Shown one piece after another: positions 35,926 through 45,790 of a stretch of 64,000 bases of DNA. Location: assembly GCF_000764185.1 (NCBI RefSeq), contig NZ_JQEC01000047.1, positions 36,949 to 100,948 of the forward strand. Reading direction: 5' to 3'. This DNA comes from Colwellia psychrerythraea (GTDB lineage Bacteria; Pseudomonadota; Gammaproteobacteria; Enterobacterales; Alteromonadaceae). The translations under genes and the position numbers were made by a program. The first letter of the stretch is position 1. Each line of letters opens with the position of its first letter. The notes under the pieces were generated by a model. That model was not told the origin of the DNA, did no database searches, and saw only the letters and a program-made list of their open reading frames with translations.

Positions 35926-37455
35926 ATGCCCATGAAAAAAATTGTTGTCGTTGGTGGTGGAACGGCAGGCTGGTTAGCTGCAAACCATTTAGGTAAGAAG
36001 TTTAAGCACAATGATGCGATAACAGTCACTTTAATTGAATCTCCGGACATTGCACCTATTGGTGTTGGGGAGGGCACAGTACCAAATATAAGGAAGACTT
36101 TATCAAGCTTTGGTATTAGTGAAACTGAGTTTATTCGTGAGTGTGATGTAACGTTTAAGCAATCCATCAAATTTGTCAATTGGATGGATAAAAAAAAGCA
36201 CGGTTCGGATAACTTCTTTCATCACCTCTTCGATGCGCCAAGTAAGTTTGGCGAAGATCTTACCGCACATTGGCTCAAGTTTGGGCAAGATAAAATTTAC
36301 GCAGATATGGTTTCTCCTCAACACAGTGCTTGTGAGCATAAAAAAGCGCCCAAATCGATTACTACTCCAGAATATGAAGGAACATTAGGTTATGCCTACC
36401 ATTTGAATGCCGCTAAGTTTGCTCACTTATTGTCTAAGAATGCGGTTGCACGGTTTGGTGTTTGTCATATTAAGGCAAATGTTATTAATGTCGAATTAAG
36501 TGACTCTGGCGCTATCGCGGCGTTAAACACCAAGGAGCTTGGCAAGCTTGAATATGACTTTTACCTTGATTGCACTGGTTTCGAATCATTACTGTCAGGC
36601 CAGGCACTTAATATCCCTTTTGTTGATAAGTCTAAAGAGTTGCTCGTTAATTCAGCATTAGTGGTGCAAGTACCAACCAAAGAGAGTGACGAAATCCCAC
36701 CTTATACAGTAGCAACTGCACATCAGGCTGGCTGGATTTGGGATATAGCTTTGACCAATCGGAGAGGTGTAGGTTTTGTTTATTCAAATAATCATATGTC
36801 TGATGAGGAGGCGAGCCGTAAACTCGATTATTATTTAAAAGGAAACCCAACAGGGCTCTCCTATCGTAAACTGCCAATGAAAGTAGGGCACAGAGAGAAG
36901 TTTTGGCATAAAAACTGTGTGTCATTAGGTTTAGCGCAAGGTTTTTTAGAGCCATTAGAAGCCACTTCTATTTTATTGACCGACTTTGCAGCAAGCTTTT
37001 TAGTAGACCGTTTTCCTGAGTCAGAGGAGAAAATGGCAGTATTAGAGCAGCGTTTTAATCATGTTATGGGTTATGCATGGAATCGGGTTGTTGATTTTAT
37101 AAAGTTACATTACTGTATTTCAGACCGAGAAGATTCTCAGTTTTGGCTCGATAATAAAAAAGCAGACACTATTCCAGACACACTAAAGGCTCGTTTAGAT
37201 TTATGGCAACAATTTAGCCCACAAAAGGAAGACTTCTTTAGTAAATTTGAAGTGTTTGACTATGATAATTATTTATACTTACTTTACGGAATGAATTATA
37301 AAACTAAGTTGTCACCTCTATCGACTCAGTACCATGATAAGGCAAAGGCACATGCAGAAGGCATAAAAGCAATATCAGCAAAACTTAATCAGCAGTTACC
37401 TAATCATCGGGAATTGATAAATAAAATCAAACGGTATGGCTTACAGGCCGTTTAA
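35926..37455 (+). CDS. Flavin-dependent tryptophan-halogenase-like protein A
   Basis: The 509-residue protein opens with a FAD-binding Rossmann motif (VVVGGGTAGWLAA) and has the family landmarks GVGEGTVPN, the TFK lysine (in CDVTFKQSIKFVNW, aligned with the catalytic lysine of PrnA/RebH) and FLEPLEATS near residue 345. The WxWxIP motif that blocks monooxygenation in true halogenases reads GWIWDIA here, so the Pro is Ala. Substrate unknown; homologues cluster with TonB receptors and SapC in marine bacteria and Caulobacter without a proven role. ATG at 35926 fits the AGGAAT site; ATG 35932 is an alternative. It faces paralogue B tail to tail. Confidence 0.85.
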   Translation: MPMKKIVVVGGGTAGWLAANHLGKKFKHNDAITVTLIESPDIAPIGVGEGTVPNIRKTLSSFGISETEFIRECDVTFKQSIKFVNWMDKKKHGSDNFFHHLFDAPSKFGEDLTAHWLKFGQDKIYADMVSPQHSACEHKKAPKSITTPEYEGTLGYAYHLNAAKFAHLLSKNAVARFGVCHIKANVINVELSDSGAIAALNTKELGKLEYDFYLDCTGFESLLSGQALNIPFVDKSKELLVNSALVVQVPTKESDEIPPYTVATAHQAGWIWDIALTNRRGVGFVYSNNHMSDEEASRKLDYYLKGNPTGLSYRKLPMKVGHREKFWHKNCVSLGLAQGFLEPLEATSILLTDFAASFLVDRFPESEEKMAVLEQRFNHVMGYAWNRVVDFIKLHYCISDREDSQFWLDNKKADTIPDTLKARLDLWQQFSPQKEDFFSKFEVFDYDNYLYLLYGMNYKTKLSPLSTQYHDKAKAHAEGIKAISAKLNQQLPNHRELINKIKRYGLQAV

Positions 37456-37484
37456 TTATGTGTCTTGTCCTGAAATGTGTTTAC

Positions 37485-39047
37485 TTATTTAGGCCACCGG
37501 TTACCGTACACTTTTTCAAGTTGCTCATTATGATTATAAAACTGCTGACTAACATGTTGACAATATTTTATGATTTCAGCTGTTGGCGCTACCTTTGTAT
37601 TAGCGGAAGGTTTATTTAGCGAGGCAGGAAAGTGACCTTTACCGGCAAATAAACAATACCAGCTAGGCGCGAAATAGGTTAACTCAGCATTATGATTATG
37701 CAACTCTGCTTCAAAATCAGCACCTTGTGTATGCCAAGCAGAAAGCAGAGCATTAAGGCGAGCCGAGTTGTTTTTATTTTCTCTATTGTCCCGCCAGTAC
37801 TGGCTATCTGTGCGTGAATTTAACCGGTAATGAGCGACAATATAGTCTTTTATACTCTCAAACACCTTGTTTAACTGGCTATTATAAATATCCTGCTGTA
37901 CACATAGGTCACGTTTTTTTGCAAACATGTCTTGGTAATCACCAATGAAAGATTCGACGGTGTGCTGAATTAACATTAAGGCGGTTGCTTCTAAAGGCTC
38001 TATAAATCCTTGTGATAGACCAACAGCAAGTACATTTTTATACCAATGTTGACTTAAACGACCTAGACGCATTTTTATTACTCTAGCATCCTGATTCTTG
38101 CAGCTTGGACCAATATGATCTCTAAGTTCTTTCTCTGCTTCTCCATCACTAAGATATTTAGACGAATATACATAACCATTTCCATAGCGGTTAATCAGTG
38201 GGATACGCCAAGCCCAGCCAGAAGATAGCGCTGTAGACGTTGTTTGAGATGGAATGTCTTGAGTACAATCTATGGGTGATTGTATGGCAATAGCTCTGTC
38301 ATTAAATAAGCAATCACTGTAATCGATGAAATCAACCTTAAGTGCGCCCCTTATAAGTCGTGCTGCAAAGCCTGTACAGTCAATGAAAATATCAGCCGTG
38401 TGCGCGCCATTATCTTTAGTCACAACACTAGAAATTTCACCTTTGTCATTTAGTATCACATCATTGACAGTATCAACTAAGTGGCTTAATCCTTTATTTA
38501 ACAGACGTTTTTTTAAAAAATCACCAACCAAGGCAGAGTCAAAATGGTAACCATAATCCATTTCATCTCTTAATTTTTGTGAAGCTATTGGTCCTTTGAA
38601 ATGCTTGGCTAAATATGATTGAAGCCAATAATCATCGGGGTGGGCGGGTACATCTATACCATCACGTCTTAAACGTGCGTTATGCATAAAAGCATTACCC
38701 GTTTTCCAGTCGGCCTTCGAATAAAATGGATGTATATAAGCTGGAAAGTCAGCATAAGCCGGATCGTCACGGTTTGTCCAACCTGGAAAGCTAATGCCAC
38801 ATTTATAAGTCGCATTGCACTCAGGCATCCACTCTTGTTCGCTAATACCTAAATGATTGAAAAACAAACGTAACGAGGGGGTGGAACCTTCACCAACACC
38901 TATTTTATTTATCAGATCAGACTCTATCAGTAATATTTCAGTTCCCTTATCAGCCCAAGCTTTATCAAGCAGGCTTGCAGTCATCCATCCTGCACTACCT
39001 CCGCCAAGTATTATTATTTTTTTAGGTTGTGAGTTTATTACTGACAT
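37485..39047 (-). CDS. Flavin-dependent tryptophan-halogenase-like protein B
   Basis: The 520-residue protein has the same design as A: IILGGGSAGWMTASLL, GVGEGSTPSL, the catalytic-type lysine in NATYKCGISFPGW, and GFIEPLEATAL (~345). Unlike A it keeps an intact halogenase signature GWAWRIP (~262), so it is the better candidate for a working halogenase. It is the last gene of a leftward unit DUF6445-SapC-halogenase that starts next to a NagR operator at 40661. Substrate unknown. The convergent paralogue A ends 29 bases away. Confidence 0.87.
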   Translation of the reverse strand: MSVINSQPKKIIILGGGSAGWMTASLLDKAWADKGTEILLIESDLINKIGVGEGSTPSLRLFFNHLGISEQEWMPECNATYKCGISFPGWTNRDDPAYADFPAYIHPFYSKADWKTGNAFMHNARLRRDGIDVPAHPDDYWLQSYLAKHFKGPIASQKLRDEMDYGYHFDSALVGDFLKKRLLNKGLSHLVDTVNDVILNDKGEISSVVTKDNGAHTADIFIDCTGFAARLIRGALKVDFIDYSDCLFNDRAIAIQSPIDCTQDIPSQTTSTALSSGWAWRIPLINRYGNGYVYSSKYLSDGEAEKELRDHIGPSCKNQDARVIKMRLGRLSQHWYKNVLAVGLSQGFIEPLEATALMLIQHTVESFIGDYQDMFAKKRDLCVQQDIYNSQLNKVFESIKDYIVAHYRLNSRTDSQYWRDNRENKNNSARLNALLSAWHTQGADFEAELHNHNAELTYFAPSWYCLFAGKGHFPASLNKPSANTKVAPTAEIIKYCQHVSQQFYNHNEQLEKVYGNRWPK

Positions 39048-39056
39048 AAGTTATCT

Positions 39057-39764
39057 CTATTTTGCTTCGAATGCGTTTTGCTTCATCGTTAATCGTGTTA
39101 TTTGATGTAATGAGGCTAAGTGCGCGTAAACTAATGGCAATAAACCCTTAGTACGCAAGTCTTCAAACTCTTCAGAGGATAGCGCGTTTAATGCTTTTTC
39201 ATCAACAAGGTAAATACCACTGATTAAAGTTGGTTCTTGTTCACTTGCTAGTTTTACATTTAACTGTTTTGAGATAAGTAGTTTTTTTCGGGCTAAAATA
39301 TTAATAATCGTTTGAGTTTGTTCCGTAAACTCTGCAACGCTTAATAGCGCCTGTATTCTTCGATTTAAAAACTCAGTTTGCTGGCCTTCTACATCAAATA
39401 ACGCTTCACCACTATCGGCACTCATAAAGTTACTTTTTTCATCAAAACAAACCATTACTTCATCGCTGTTTTCACTCGTTTTGACTAAAGAGAGTGGCGC
39501 GTTATGAAACCCAACAGGAGTAACAGCACAAGACCATTTAGTTTCTTGGCAATAAAGGTTAACTCCGGTGCGAATAGCCATCATGGCAACACTGGTGAAT
39601 TGTCCAGTGTCTTCATTTTTTACGAAAACAATCGGGAACTCAGTCGATAAAGGAATAAAGTCTTGTACTGTTATCGGTATTAACTGTTGATTTTTAAAGC
39701 GAGAAACGTCATTAGCTTGTTGTATTTTTAGGTTTGCGTGTAGCTTGTTATTTAAAGGGGTCAT
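39057..39764 (-). CDS. SapC family protein
   Basis: A 235-residue soluble protein. Features such as FIPLSTEFPIVFVKNEDTGQF near the N-terminus, a central EVMVCFDEKSNF stretch and a helical C-terminal half (EFLNRRIQALLSVAEF) match the SapC family. Its members usually sit next to TonB receptors and tryptophan-halogenase-like genes; the name comes from an S-layer-associated protein and the molecular role is not known. It starts 93 bases after the DUF6445 gene and ends 9 bases before halogenase B, so the three form one operon, very likely under the NagR site upstream. Confidence 0.85.
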   Translation of the reverse strand: MTPLNNKLHANLKIQQANDVSRFKNQQLIPITVQDFIPLSTEFPIVFVKNEDTGQFTSVAMMAIRTGVNLYCQETKWSCAVTPVGFHNAPLSLVKTSENSDEVMVCFDEKSNFMSADSGEALFDVEGQQTEFLNRRIQALLSVAEFTEQTQTIINILARKKLLISKQLNVKLASEQEPTLISGIYLVDEKALNALSSEEFEDLRTKGLLPLVYAHLASLHQITRLTMKQNAFEAK

Positions 39765-39857
39765 GAAAATGTATACTCCTGAGTTGTCTTTTTATAGTTA
39801 TTTATCGGGTTACTTCTTTAGTTAATACAACAAAGCGTATTGACCGCTGAATTAATG

Positions 39858-40586
39858 CTACCTGTTAGTGATACTCGCAAACGAAGATATAGATAATCTA
39901 CCCCGATTAATATCACCACAATAACTATTCGGTGAAGTCAAGTTGGCGCTATGTAAAACGTTTGCTGGATAAATAACTAAACGGTTAAATTTTGCTTCAA
40001 TAGTGAGTATTTGATCAAAAAGGCTTGTACTAGCCGTAATATAACTAAGGTGATCATTAGGACTATTGGTTACTTGAGTAATCATTTCCGGTAATACAGG
40101 TTTGTGTTCTTGTTTAAACTCAATTAGCTGTTTGGGTTTGTAACAATAGAAGCTAGTTCCACCTAGCGATTGTGCAGAAAAATAGTGAACAAAAGCGTAA
40201 TCGTCGTTATTGCAAGAGTCGACGTGCGGCATTTTTTGATTTATTGCTAACTCTGATGGGGGGCAAGTCACCAATGATAACAAGCTGCTATGAAAATTGG
40301 ATTGGTAAGAAGATTGTGTTTTTATCTTTGGTAAAATTATTTTTTCAAAAAAACACTTTAATAATCGAGTGTATGGCATTGGCATTTTGTCTCGCATGCC
40401 GGGAAATAGCGTATTATCAGAGAACATTGGATTGAAATAAGCAATGTTATGGGCAAAGTGTGTAACTGTATCAGTATTAAATAGAAATTCATCTACAACT
40501 ATTGCATGTAAAGGGGTCCCTGGGATAGGGATTCTTTGTAGGTTGTAGTCGGGATTTACTTTTATGTTTTTCATGTTACTCATCAT
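39858..40586 (-). CDS. DUF6445-like protein, possible 2-oxoglutarate/iron dioxygenase fold
   Basis: The 242-residue protein resembles the DUF6445 group that accompanies SapC and halogenase-like genes. An HVD motif (MPHVDSCNNDDYAFV, ~130) and a distal His (VIYPANVLHSAN, ~215), followed by GRLSISSF, are spaced as in double-stranded beta-helix dioxygenases, where H-x-D and a distal His bind iron and a distal Arg binds the cosubstrate. That reading is inference from motif spacing. It is the first gene of the leftward operon and shares the intergenic NagR operator with the divergent chitobiase gene. Confidence 0.72.
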   Translation of the reverse strand: MMSNMKNIKVNPDYNLQRIPIPGTPLHAIVVDEFLFNTDTVTHFAHNIAYFNPMFSDNTLFPGMRDKMPMPYTRLLKCFFEKIILPKIKTQSSYQSNFHSSLLSLVTCPPSELAINQKMPHVDSCNNDDYAFVHYFSAQSLGGTSFYCYKPKQLIEFKQEHKPVLPEMITQVTNSPNDHLSYITASTSLFDQILTIEAKFNRLVIYPANVLHSANLTSPNSYCGDINRGRLSISSFASITNR

Positions 40587-40660
40587 AAATGATATTAATA
40601 CTGACAGTTTGGATTTAAATTTAATAAATTAACATAGTAACAAATCAATATACTTAGATT

Positions 40661-40674
40661 TGACAGCGCTGTCA
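40661..40674. promoter_or_regulatory. NagR operator between the DUF6445 operon and chitobiase
   Basis: Perfect TGACAGCGCTGTCA, 75 bases from the DUF6445 start and 80 from the chitobiase start. Its central position suggests control of both divergent units. Confidence 0.87.
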
Positions 40675-40753
40675 AAATTATGGATAGTTAGCTTAATATT
40701 AACATCTAAAGCAGGTCAGCTTATTCACTTTAAGCTGCAAAAGGTCCTTTTAA

Positions 40754-43408
40754 ATGCACATCAACAAGTTGAATAAAAAAATGTTGGCGCTTACTATTGT
40801 CGCCAGCTTAACTTTACTCGGTTGTGAGAAATCCCCAAAACCAGCAATTGATACCGGTGAAAAAATTAACCTACAGGCCATTTATTCAGTCACCCAAAAT
40901 GATATTGACAATATTGCGAAAAACCTAGATGTTAACTATCGTGTTATTACTAATATTCCAAGTGATAAGTGTGATAGCAAAGTTGCCGATGGCGCTTGTT
41001 TTGAAGTGCAGTTAACCTTTACTGCTAAACAAGTTATTGCCGCTAAAGACTGGACTATTCATTTTAGTCAAATAGCGCCAATTCAATCATTTGAAAGTGA
41101 TGATTTTACGGTTAAACACCTTAATGGCGATTTACATCAAATCAGCCTAAAAGATAACTTTTCTGGCTTTGCTGCTAACGAGAAAAAAACCTTAAACTTC
41201 CGTGCTATGTTTTGGTCATTAGCAGAGTCTGATGTTATGCCTAACTATATTGTTAGCGCACCTAGGCTTGAAGCGAGAGTTATTGAAAGCACAGTGCCTT
41301 TCATTGATAAAGACACGGGGTTAGAAATACTTCCTCATGTTGAAACTTTCACCGATAGTAATGCTCAGTTTAAACGTACAGCGTCAGATAAAACCCAGTG
41401 GTTAACGAGTGCAAAGCTTTATCAGCGTAATTCAGTACTTGTACAAGACAAGTTAGCGGTAATACAGGCAATTATTCCTACGCCTAAATCGGTAAATATC
41501 GATGCGAATAGGGGATTTGCTAATATTAGCCAAGGTGTGGCTGTATCGCTTGGTAACGTTAAACACAAAGATGTCGATGCGGCACTTGCACGGTTAACCA
41601 CGCTTGGGGTTAACCAAAATCTTCAAGGTTTACCGTTACGTTTAAGCATTAGTGGTAATGGCAATAAAGTGATTGGAAGTTACAACTTAAACGTCACGGC
41701 AGAAGAAATTATCATAGTAGGTGTTGATGCTAATGGCGTATTTAACGGTTTGCAATCATTAGCAAGCTTGGTCACAGTGGGTGAAAATCGTATACCAGAA
41801 TTAACGGTTGATGATGAACCGCATTATGCATTTCGTGGCATGTTAGTAGATGTTGCGCGTAATTTTCATTCAAAAGAATTTATTTTAAAACTGTTAGATC
41901 AAATGGCAGCTTACAAGTTAAATAAACTGCATTTACACCTTGGTGATGATGAGGGTTGGCGTTTAGAAATTCCCAGCTTACCTGAACTTACGGATATTGG
42001 TGCCAAGCGCTGCTTTGATGCTAGCGAAGAAAATTGTTTAATGCCTCAACTGGGTGCTGGCATTGATGAAAACTCATCAGTCAGTGGTTATTACAGTGTT
42101 AGTGATTATCACGACATTTTAAAAGCAGCTAGTGCTCGACATATTCAAGTGATCCCATCACTTGATATGCCGGGTCATTCTCGTGCCTCAATTAAGGCGA
42201 TGACTGCACGTTATAAAAAGTATCAAGCCTTAGAAGATGAAGCTAAAGCTAAACAGTTTCTACTTGAAGATTTTGACGATACGACCAAATACTCTTCAGT
42301 GCAATTTTATGGTGATAACACCATTAATGCTTGTTTAGAGTCGTCTTATGATTTTATTGTCGAAGTGATGACTCAAGTGAAAAAAATTCATGCCGATGCT
42401 GGCCAGCCGCTTACTCGCTATCATATTGGCGCGGATGAAACTGCGGGTGCCTGGTTAGACTCGCCAGCCTGTAAAGCTTTTGTCGCTAATAACGATAAAG
42501 GTGTGACACAAATGAGTGAGCTGGGTGCTTACTTTATTGAACGTGTTGCCGGGATTTTATCTGAACTTGATATTGAAACCGCAGGTTGGAGCGATGGTAT
42601 GGAACATACCCGAAAAGAAAATATGCCTGCTATTGTACAAGCCAACGCCTGGGACGCGTTATTTTGGGGAGGCCACGATAAGGTTCATCTATTAGCTAAC
42701 CGAGATTGGCAAGTCGTTATCTCTAGCCCTGATGTATTATATTTCGACTTTCCACATGAGGCAGATCCCAAAGAGCATGGTTATTATTGGGCGTCACGTC
42801 ATACCAATACAGAAAAAGTATTTCAATTTATGCCTGATAACTTACCCGTTCATGCTGAGTTTTGGTTAGACAGACAAGATAATGCTTATATTGCCGATGA
42901 TACAAAAACACCATTAGCAGCAGGTCAAAAATTCTTGGGTATTCAAGGCCAATTGTGGAGTGAAAATGTTCGCACCGATGATATGGTTGAACATAAGGTC
43001 TTTCCACGGCTATTAGCCTTAGCTGAGCGTTCTTGGCACCTAGCAGACTGGGCTGTACCATATAATTACCAAGGTGCTAAATATTCCCAACAAACGGATA
43101 CTTTCAACTCTAAAATGCAACATAAACGTGATAGCGAGTGGGCGGTATTTGCTAATACTTTAGGAGAAAAAGAGTTTGCTAAGCTTGAGTTAGCAGAAAT
43201 TGATTACCGCCTACCTACCGTTGGCGCAATTATTAAAGCAGGTAAATTACACGCTAATATTGCTTTCCCTGGTTTGACTATAGAATATCAAGTCAATGGT
43301 GGTAACTGGCTTACGTATCAAGAGCCTACCGAAGTTTCAGGACAGGTAAACATTCGAAGTCGCAGTATAAATGGGCTAAGGGCCAGCCGAATAACCCAAG
43401 TTAAATAG
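40754..43408 (+). CDS. Chitobiase / beta-N-acetylhexosaminidase (GH20) lipoprotein
   Basis: Splits chitobiose and short chitooligosaccharides to GlcNAc. The 884-residue product has a lipoprotein signal with lipobox LLGC (~24). The layout follows the four-domain chitobiases of Serratia and Vibrio (~885 residues): an N-terminal cellulose-binding-like domain, a GH20b alpha/beta domain, the TIM barrel from ~365 (HYAFRGMLVDVARNFHSKEF) with the catalytic Asp-Glu pair in HIGADETAGAW (~560), and a C-terminal Ig-like domain. As a lipoprotein it likely works in the periplasm or at the outer membrane, right after uptake by the TonB receptor. AAAGG precedes the ATG and a NagR site lies upstream. Confidence 0.94.
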   Translation: MHINKLNKKMLALTIVASLTLLGCEKSPKPAIDTGEKINLQAIYSVTQNDIDNIAKNLDVNYRVITNIPSDKCDSKVADGACFEVQLTFTAKQVIAAKDWTIHFSQIAPIQSFESDDFTVKHLNGDLHQISLKDNFSGFAANEKKTLNFRAMFWSLAESDVMPNYIVSAPRLEARVIESTVPFIDKDTGLEILPHVETFTDSNAQFKRTASDKTQWLTSAKLYQRNSVLVQDKLAVIQAIIPTPKSVNIDANRGFANISQGVAVSLGNVKHKDVDAALARLTTLGVNQNLQGLPLRLSISGNGNKVIGSYNLNVTAEEIIIVGVDANGVFNGLQSLASLVTVGENRIPELTVDDEPHYAFRGMLVDVARNFHSKEFILKLLDQMAAYKLNKLHLHLGDDEGWRLEIPSLPELTDIGAKRCFDASEENCLMPQLGAGIDENSSVSGYYSVSDYHDILKAASARHIQVIPSLDMPGHSRASIKAMTARYKKYQALEDEAKAKQFLLEDFDDTTKYSSVQFYGDNTINACLESSYDFIVEVMTQVKKIHADAGQPLTRYHIGADETAGAWLDSPACKAFVANNDKGVTQMSELGAYFIERVAGILSELDIETAGWSDGMEHTRKENMPAIVQANAWDALFWGGHDKVHLLANRDWQVVISSPDVLYFDFPHEADPKEHGYYWASRHTNTEKVFQFMPDNLPVHAEFWLDRQDNAYIADDTKTPLAAGQKFLGIQGQLWSENVRTDDMVEHKVFPRLLALAERSWHLADWAVPYNYQGAKYSQQTDTFNSKMQHKRDSEWAVFANTLGEKEFAKLELAEIDYRLPTVGAIIKAGKLHANIAFPGLTIEYQVNGGNWLTYQEPTEVSGQVNIRSRSINGLRASRITQVK

Positions 43409-43524
43409 TAATTTAATAATAGGGCTAAAATTAACTAGCTGATATTTTTTCAATATTATCAGTTGCTTAGTTTACATTTGGTAACACTTTTGAAAAAAGC
43501 TGATATTTTATGCTAAAAAGTAAA

Positions 43525-43538
43525 TGACAACGCTGTCA
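43525..43538. promoter_or_regulatory. NagR operator before nagK-nagA-nagP
   Basis: TGACAACGCTGTCA, one substitution from the perfect palindrome, 58 bases before the nagK start. It should control the nagKAP operon. Confidence 0.83.
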
Positions 43539-43596
43539 TTTATGGCTAAGATGAAAAATCAAAAATTATTGTATGAACAGTTAACATGGGATTGGT

Positions 43597-44511
43597 ATGC
43601 TGACAAGTAGTGATAAAAACAATGAATTATTTTTAGGTATTGATGGTGGTGGCAGCAAATGTAAAACCATTGTCATGAATAAAGATAATGAAATACTTGG
43701 TACAGGCATTTCAGGTCCGGGTAACCCCTTGCACGGTTTTGAGCAAGCAACTAACTCAATAACTGAATCTGCACACTTAGCTTTAGCAGATGCCGGTTTA
43801 GCGCACATAGAGCTGAATGAAATAATTGCTGGTGTTGGCTTAGCGGGTGTTAACTTACCTGTGTTGTTTGATAAAATGTCTGCTTGGCAGCACCCGTTTA
43901 AAACTATGCATCTAGCGACTGATTTATTAATCGCTTGTTTAGGTGCTCATAACGGTGGTGATGGTGCTGTGATGATCAGCGGCACTGGCTCGTGCGGTTT
44001 TGCTTGTGTAGATGAACAACACACCATTGTTGGCGCTCATGGTTTTCCTCATGGTGATAAAGGCAGTGGCGCTTGGTTTGGCTTACAAGGTGTAAAACAA
44101 GTTTTATTATCACTCGATGGTTTGGTTTCGCCAACAGTGATGTCAGCGGTACTGTTAAACAAACTTAACTGTAATGATGATACTGACTTAGTTGAAGCTG
44201 TGGCCAGTAAAAAAGCAACATTTTATGCGCAGCAAGCAAACTTAGTATTCGATGCCGCAGAGCTAGGTGATAAAGTTGCCTTAGCGATTGTTGATGAAGG
44301 CGCAGAGTATATTAATAATATAGCTCGTACTTTGACGGCTAAAAATCCACCCCGTATGTCTATGCTTGGCGGTTTGACACCGCGATTAAAGTCGTGGTTA
44401 GCCGATGAGATTAAAGTCGAGCTTGCAGAGCCGTTAAATCCACCTGAAGTTGGCTCTGTTATTTATGCAAGGCAACAGCAGGCTAAAGAGTCCATGCAGC
44501 AATCGGCATAA
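43597..44511 (+). CDS. nagK: N-acetylglucosamine kinase (BadF/BadG family)
   Basis: Phosphorylates GlcNAc to GlcNAc-6-phosphate after import by the non-PTS permease encoded two genes on. The 304-residue protein has the ASKHA ATPase phosphate-1 motif LGIDGGGSKCKTIV at the start, AATDLLIAC-like phosphate-2 region (~108) and SGTGSCGFA (~130) for nucleotide binding. It belongs to the BadF/BadG-type GlcNAc kinases found in Shewanella and other Alteromonadales (there often NagK). First gene of nagK-nagA-nagP behind a NagR operator; gaps of 59 and ~90 bases fit a single operon. Confidence 0.92.
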   Translation: MLTSSDKNNELFLGIDGGGSKCKTIVMNKDNEILGTGISGPGNPLHGFEQATNSITESAHLALADAGLAHIELNEIIAGVGLAGVNLPVLFDKMSAWQHPFKTMHLATDLLIACLGAHNGGDGAVMISGTGSCGFACVDEQHTIVGAHGFPHGDKGSGAWFGLQGVKQVLLSLDGLVSPTVMSAVLLNKLNCNDDTDLVEAVASKKATFYAQQANLVFDAAELGDKVALAIVDEGAEYINNIARTLTAKNPPRMSMLGGLTPRLKSWLADEIKVELAEPLNPPEVGSVIYARQQQAKESMQQSA

Positions 44512-44570
44512 TACAATATAAAACCAATATAATAAGCTTACTATTTGAACTTGATAATTAAGGACACCAA

Positions 44571-45701
44571 ATGATGCAAACACGCTTTCATGCTCAACGA
44601 CTTTTTGACGGACAAAATTTTCTCGATGATCAAGTGTTGACCATAATTGACGGTGTCATTACCGATATTGACCAAAATACAGCTAATGTGGATGTTATCG
44701 CTACAGGTCTTGTTGTTCCCGGTTATATTGATTTACAAGTTAACGGCGGTGGCGGCGCTTTGTTTAATGACTCTCCATCAGTTAATAACTTAAAAACTAT
44801 CATGGCAGCACATGCCAAGTTTGGTACGACGGCAATGATGCCAACATTAATTACCGACAAAGTTGAAGTGATGCAACAAGCGGCTGATGCTATCGCTCAA
44901 GCACTTGCTGAGGCAGTACCTGGTATTGTCGGTGTGCATTTCGAAGGGCCACATTTATCTGTTGAGAAAAAAGGTACGCATTGTGCTGATTATATTCGTC
45001 CTATCTCAGACGCTGAGTGGCAGGTACTTTCACGGCAAGATATTGGTCAGGTTATTGTAACCCTAGCGCCTGAAACTGTCAGTAGCGATGATATTAAGCG
45101 TATGGTTAACTTGGGTATTAAAGTTTGCCTAGGTCATACCAATGCCGATTATCAAACCACTCAACAAGCTATCGATGCTGGCGCAAGTGGCTTTACCCAT
45201 TTATTCAATGCCATGTCACCACTGCAAGGGCGTGAACCTGGCGTTGTTGGTGCTGCACTAATAAACAATAATACCAGTTGTGGTCTTATTGTTGATGGCT
45301 TTCATGTCGATTACGCTAGTTGTAAGTTAGCAATTCAAGCTAAACCACAAGGCAAAGTATTTTTGGTAACTGATGCTATGCCGCCAGTGGGTACAAACCA
45401 AACTCAATTCGCTTTATATGACCGTACTGTGTACGTAGATAATGGCAAGCTTACCTCAACAACTGGTGAGTTAGCTGGCTCTTCATTAGATATGGCAAGT
45501 GCAGTAAAAAATACCCACCAAGGCTTAGGCATTGCTTTAGATGAGGCACTTCGTATGGGCAGCTTATATCCAGCAGAATATTTATACCAAAACCAAACAA
45601 CTATTCGTGGTGAGCTTACAGAAGGTAAACGAGCTGATATGGTGGTATTAAATGATGATTTATCGGTAAAAGAGACCTGGATTTCAGGCCAAAAAGTTTA
45701 G
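44571..45701 (+). CDS. nagA: N-acetylglucosamine-6-phosphate deacetylase
   Basis: Removes acetate from GlcNAc-6-phosphate to give glucosamine-6-phosphate for NagB. The 376-residue amidohydrolase has the expected metal and substrate residues: HFEGPHLS (~123, metal Glu), LGHTNADY (~188, His), THLFNAMSPLQGREPG (~207, His and lid) and VTDAMPP (~267, catalytic Asp). AAGGACACC precedes the start; an alternative ATG is one codon in. Second gene of the operon. Confidence 0.95.
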   Translation: MMQTRFHAQRLFDGQNFLDDQVLTIIDGVITDIDQNTANVDVIATGLVVPGYIDLQVNGGGGALFNDSPSVNNLKTIMAAHAKFGTTAMMPTLITDKVEVMQQAADAIAQALAEAVPGIVGVHFEGPHLSVEKKGTHCADYIRPISDAEWQVLSRQDIGQVIVTLAPETVSSDDIKRMVNLGIKVCLGHTNADYQTTQQAIDAGASGFTHLFNAMSPLQGREPGVVGAALINNNTSCGLIVDGFHVDYASCKLAIQAKPQGKVFLVTDAMPPVGTNQTQFALYDRTVYVDNGKLTSTTGELAGSSLDMASAVKNTHQGLGIALDEALRMGSLYPAEYLYQNQTTIRGELTEGKRADMVVLNDDLSVKETWISGQKV

Positions 45702-45790
45702 TAACTAATTTAGCTGTTACTGAGTGAAAATTTAGTAGCCATTCAATTTACGTAATAATTATAACAATAATGCAAGTTAACGAGGAAGTT

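Noticed and set aside
43441..43464. CTGATA ... TATCAG hairpin after the chitobiase gene as a terminator
   Set aside because: The stem is short and AT-only apart from two pairs, and no T-run follows the second arm.
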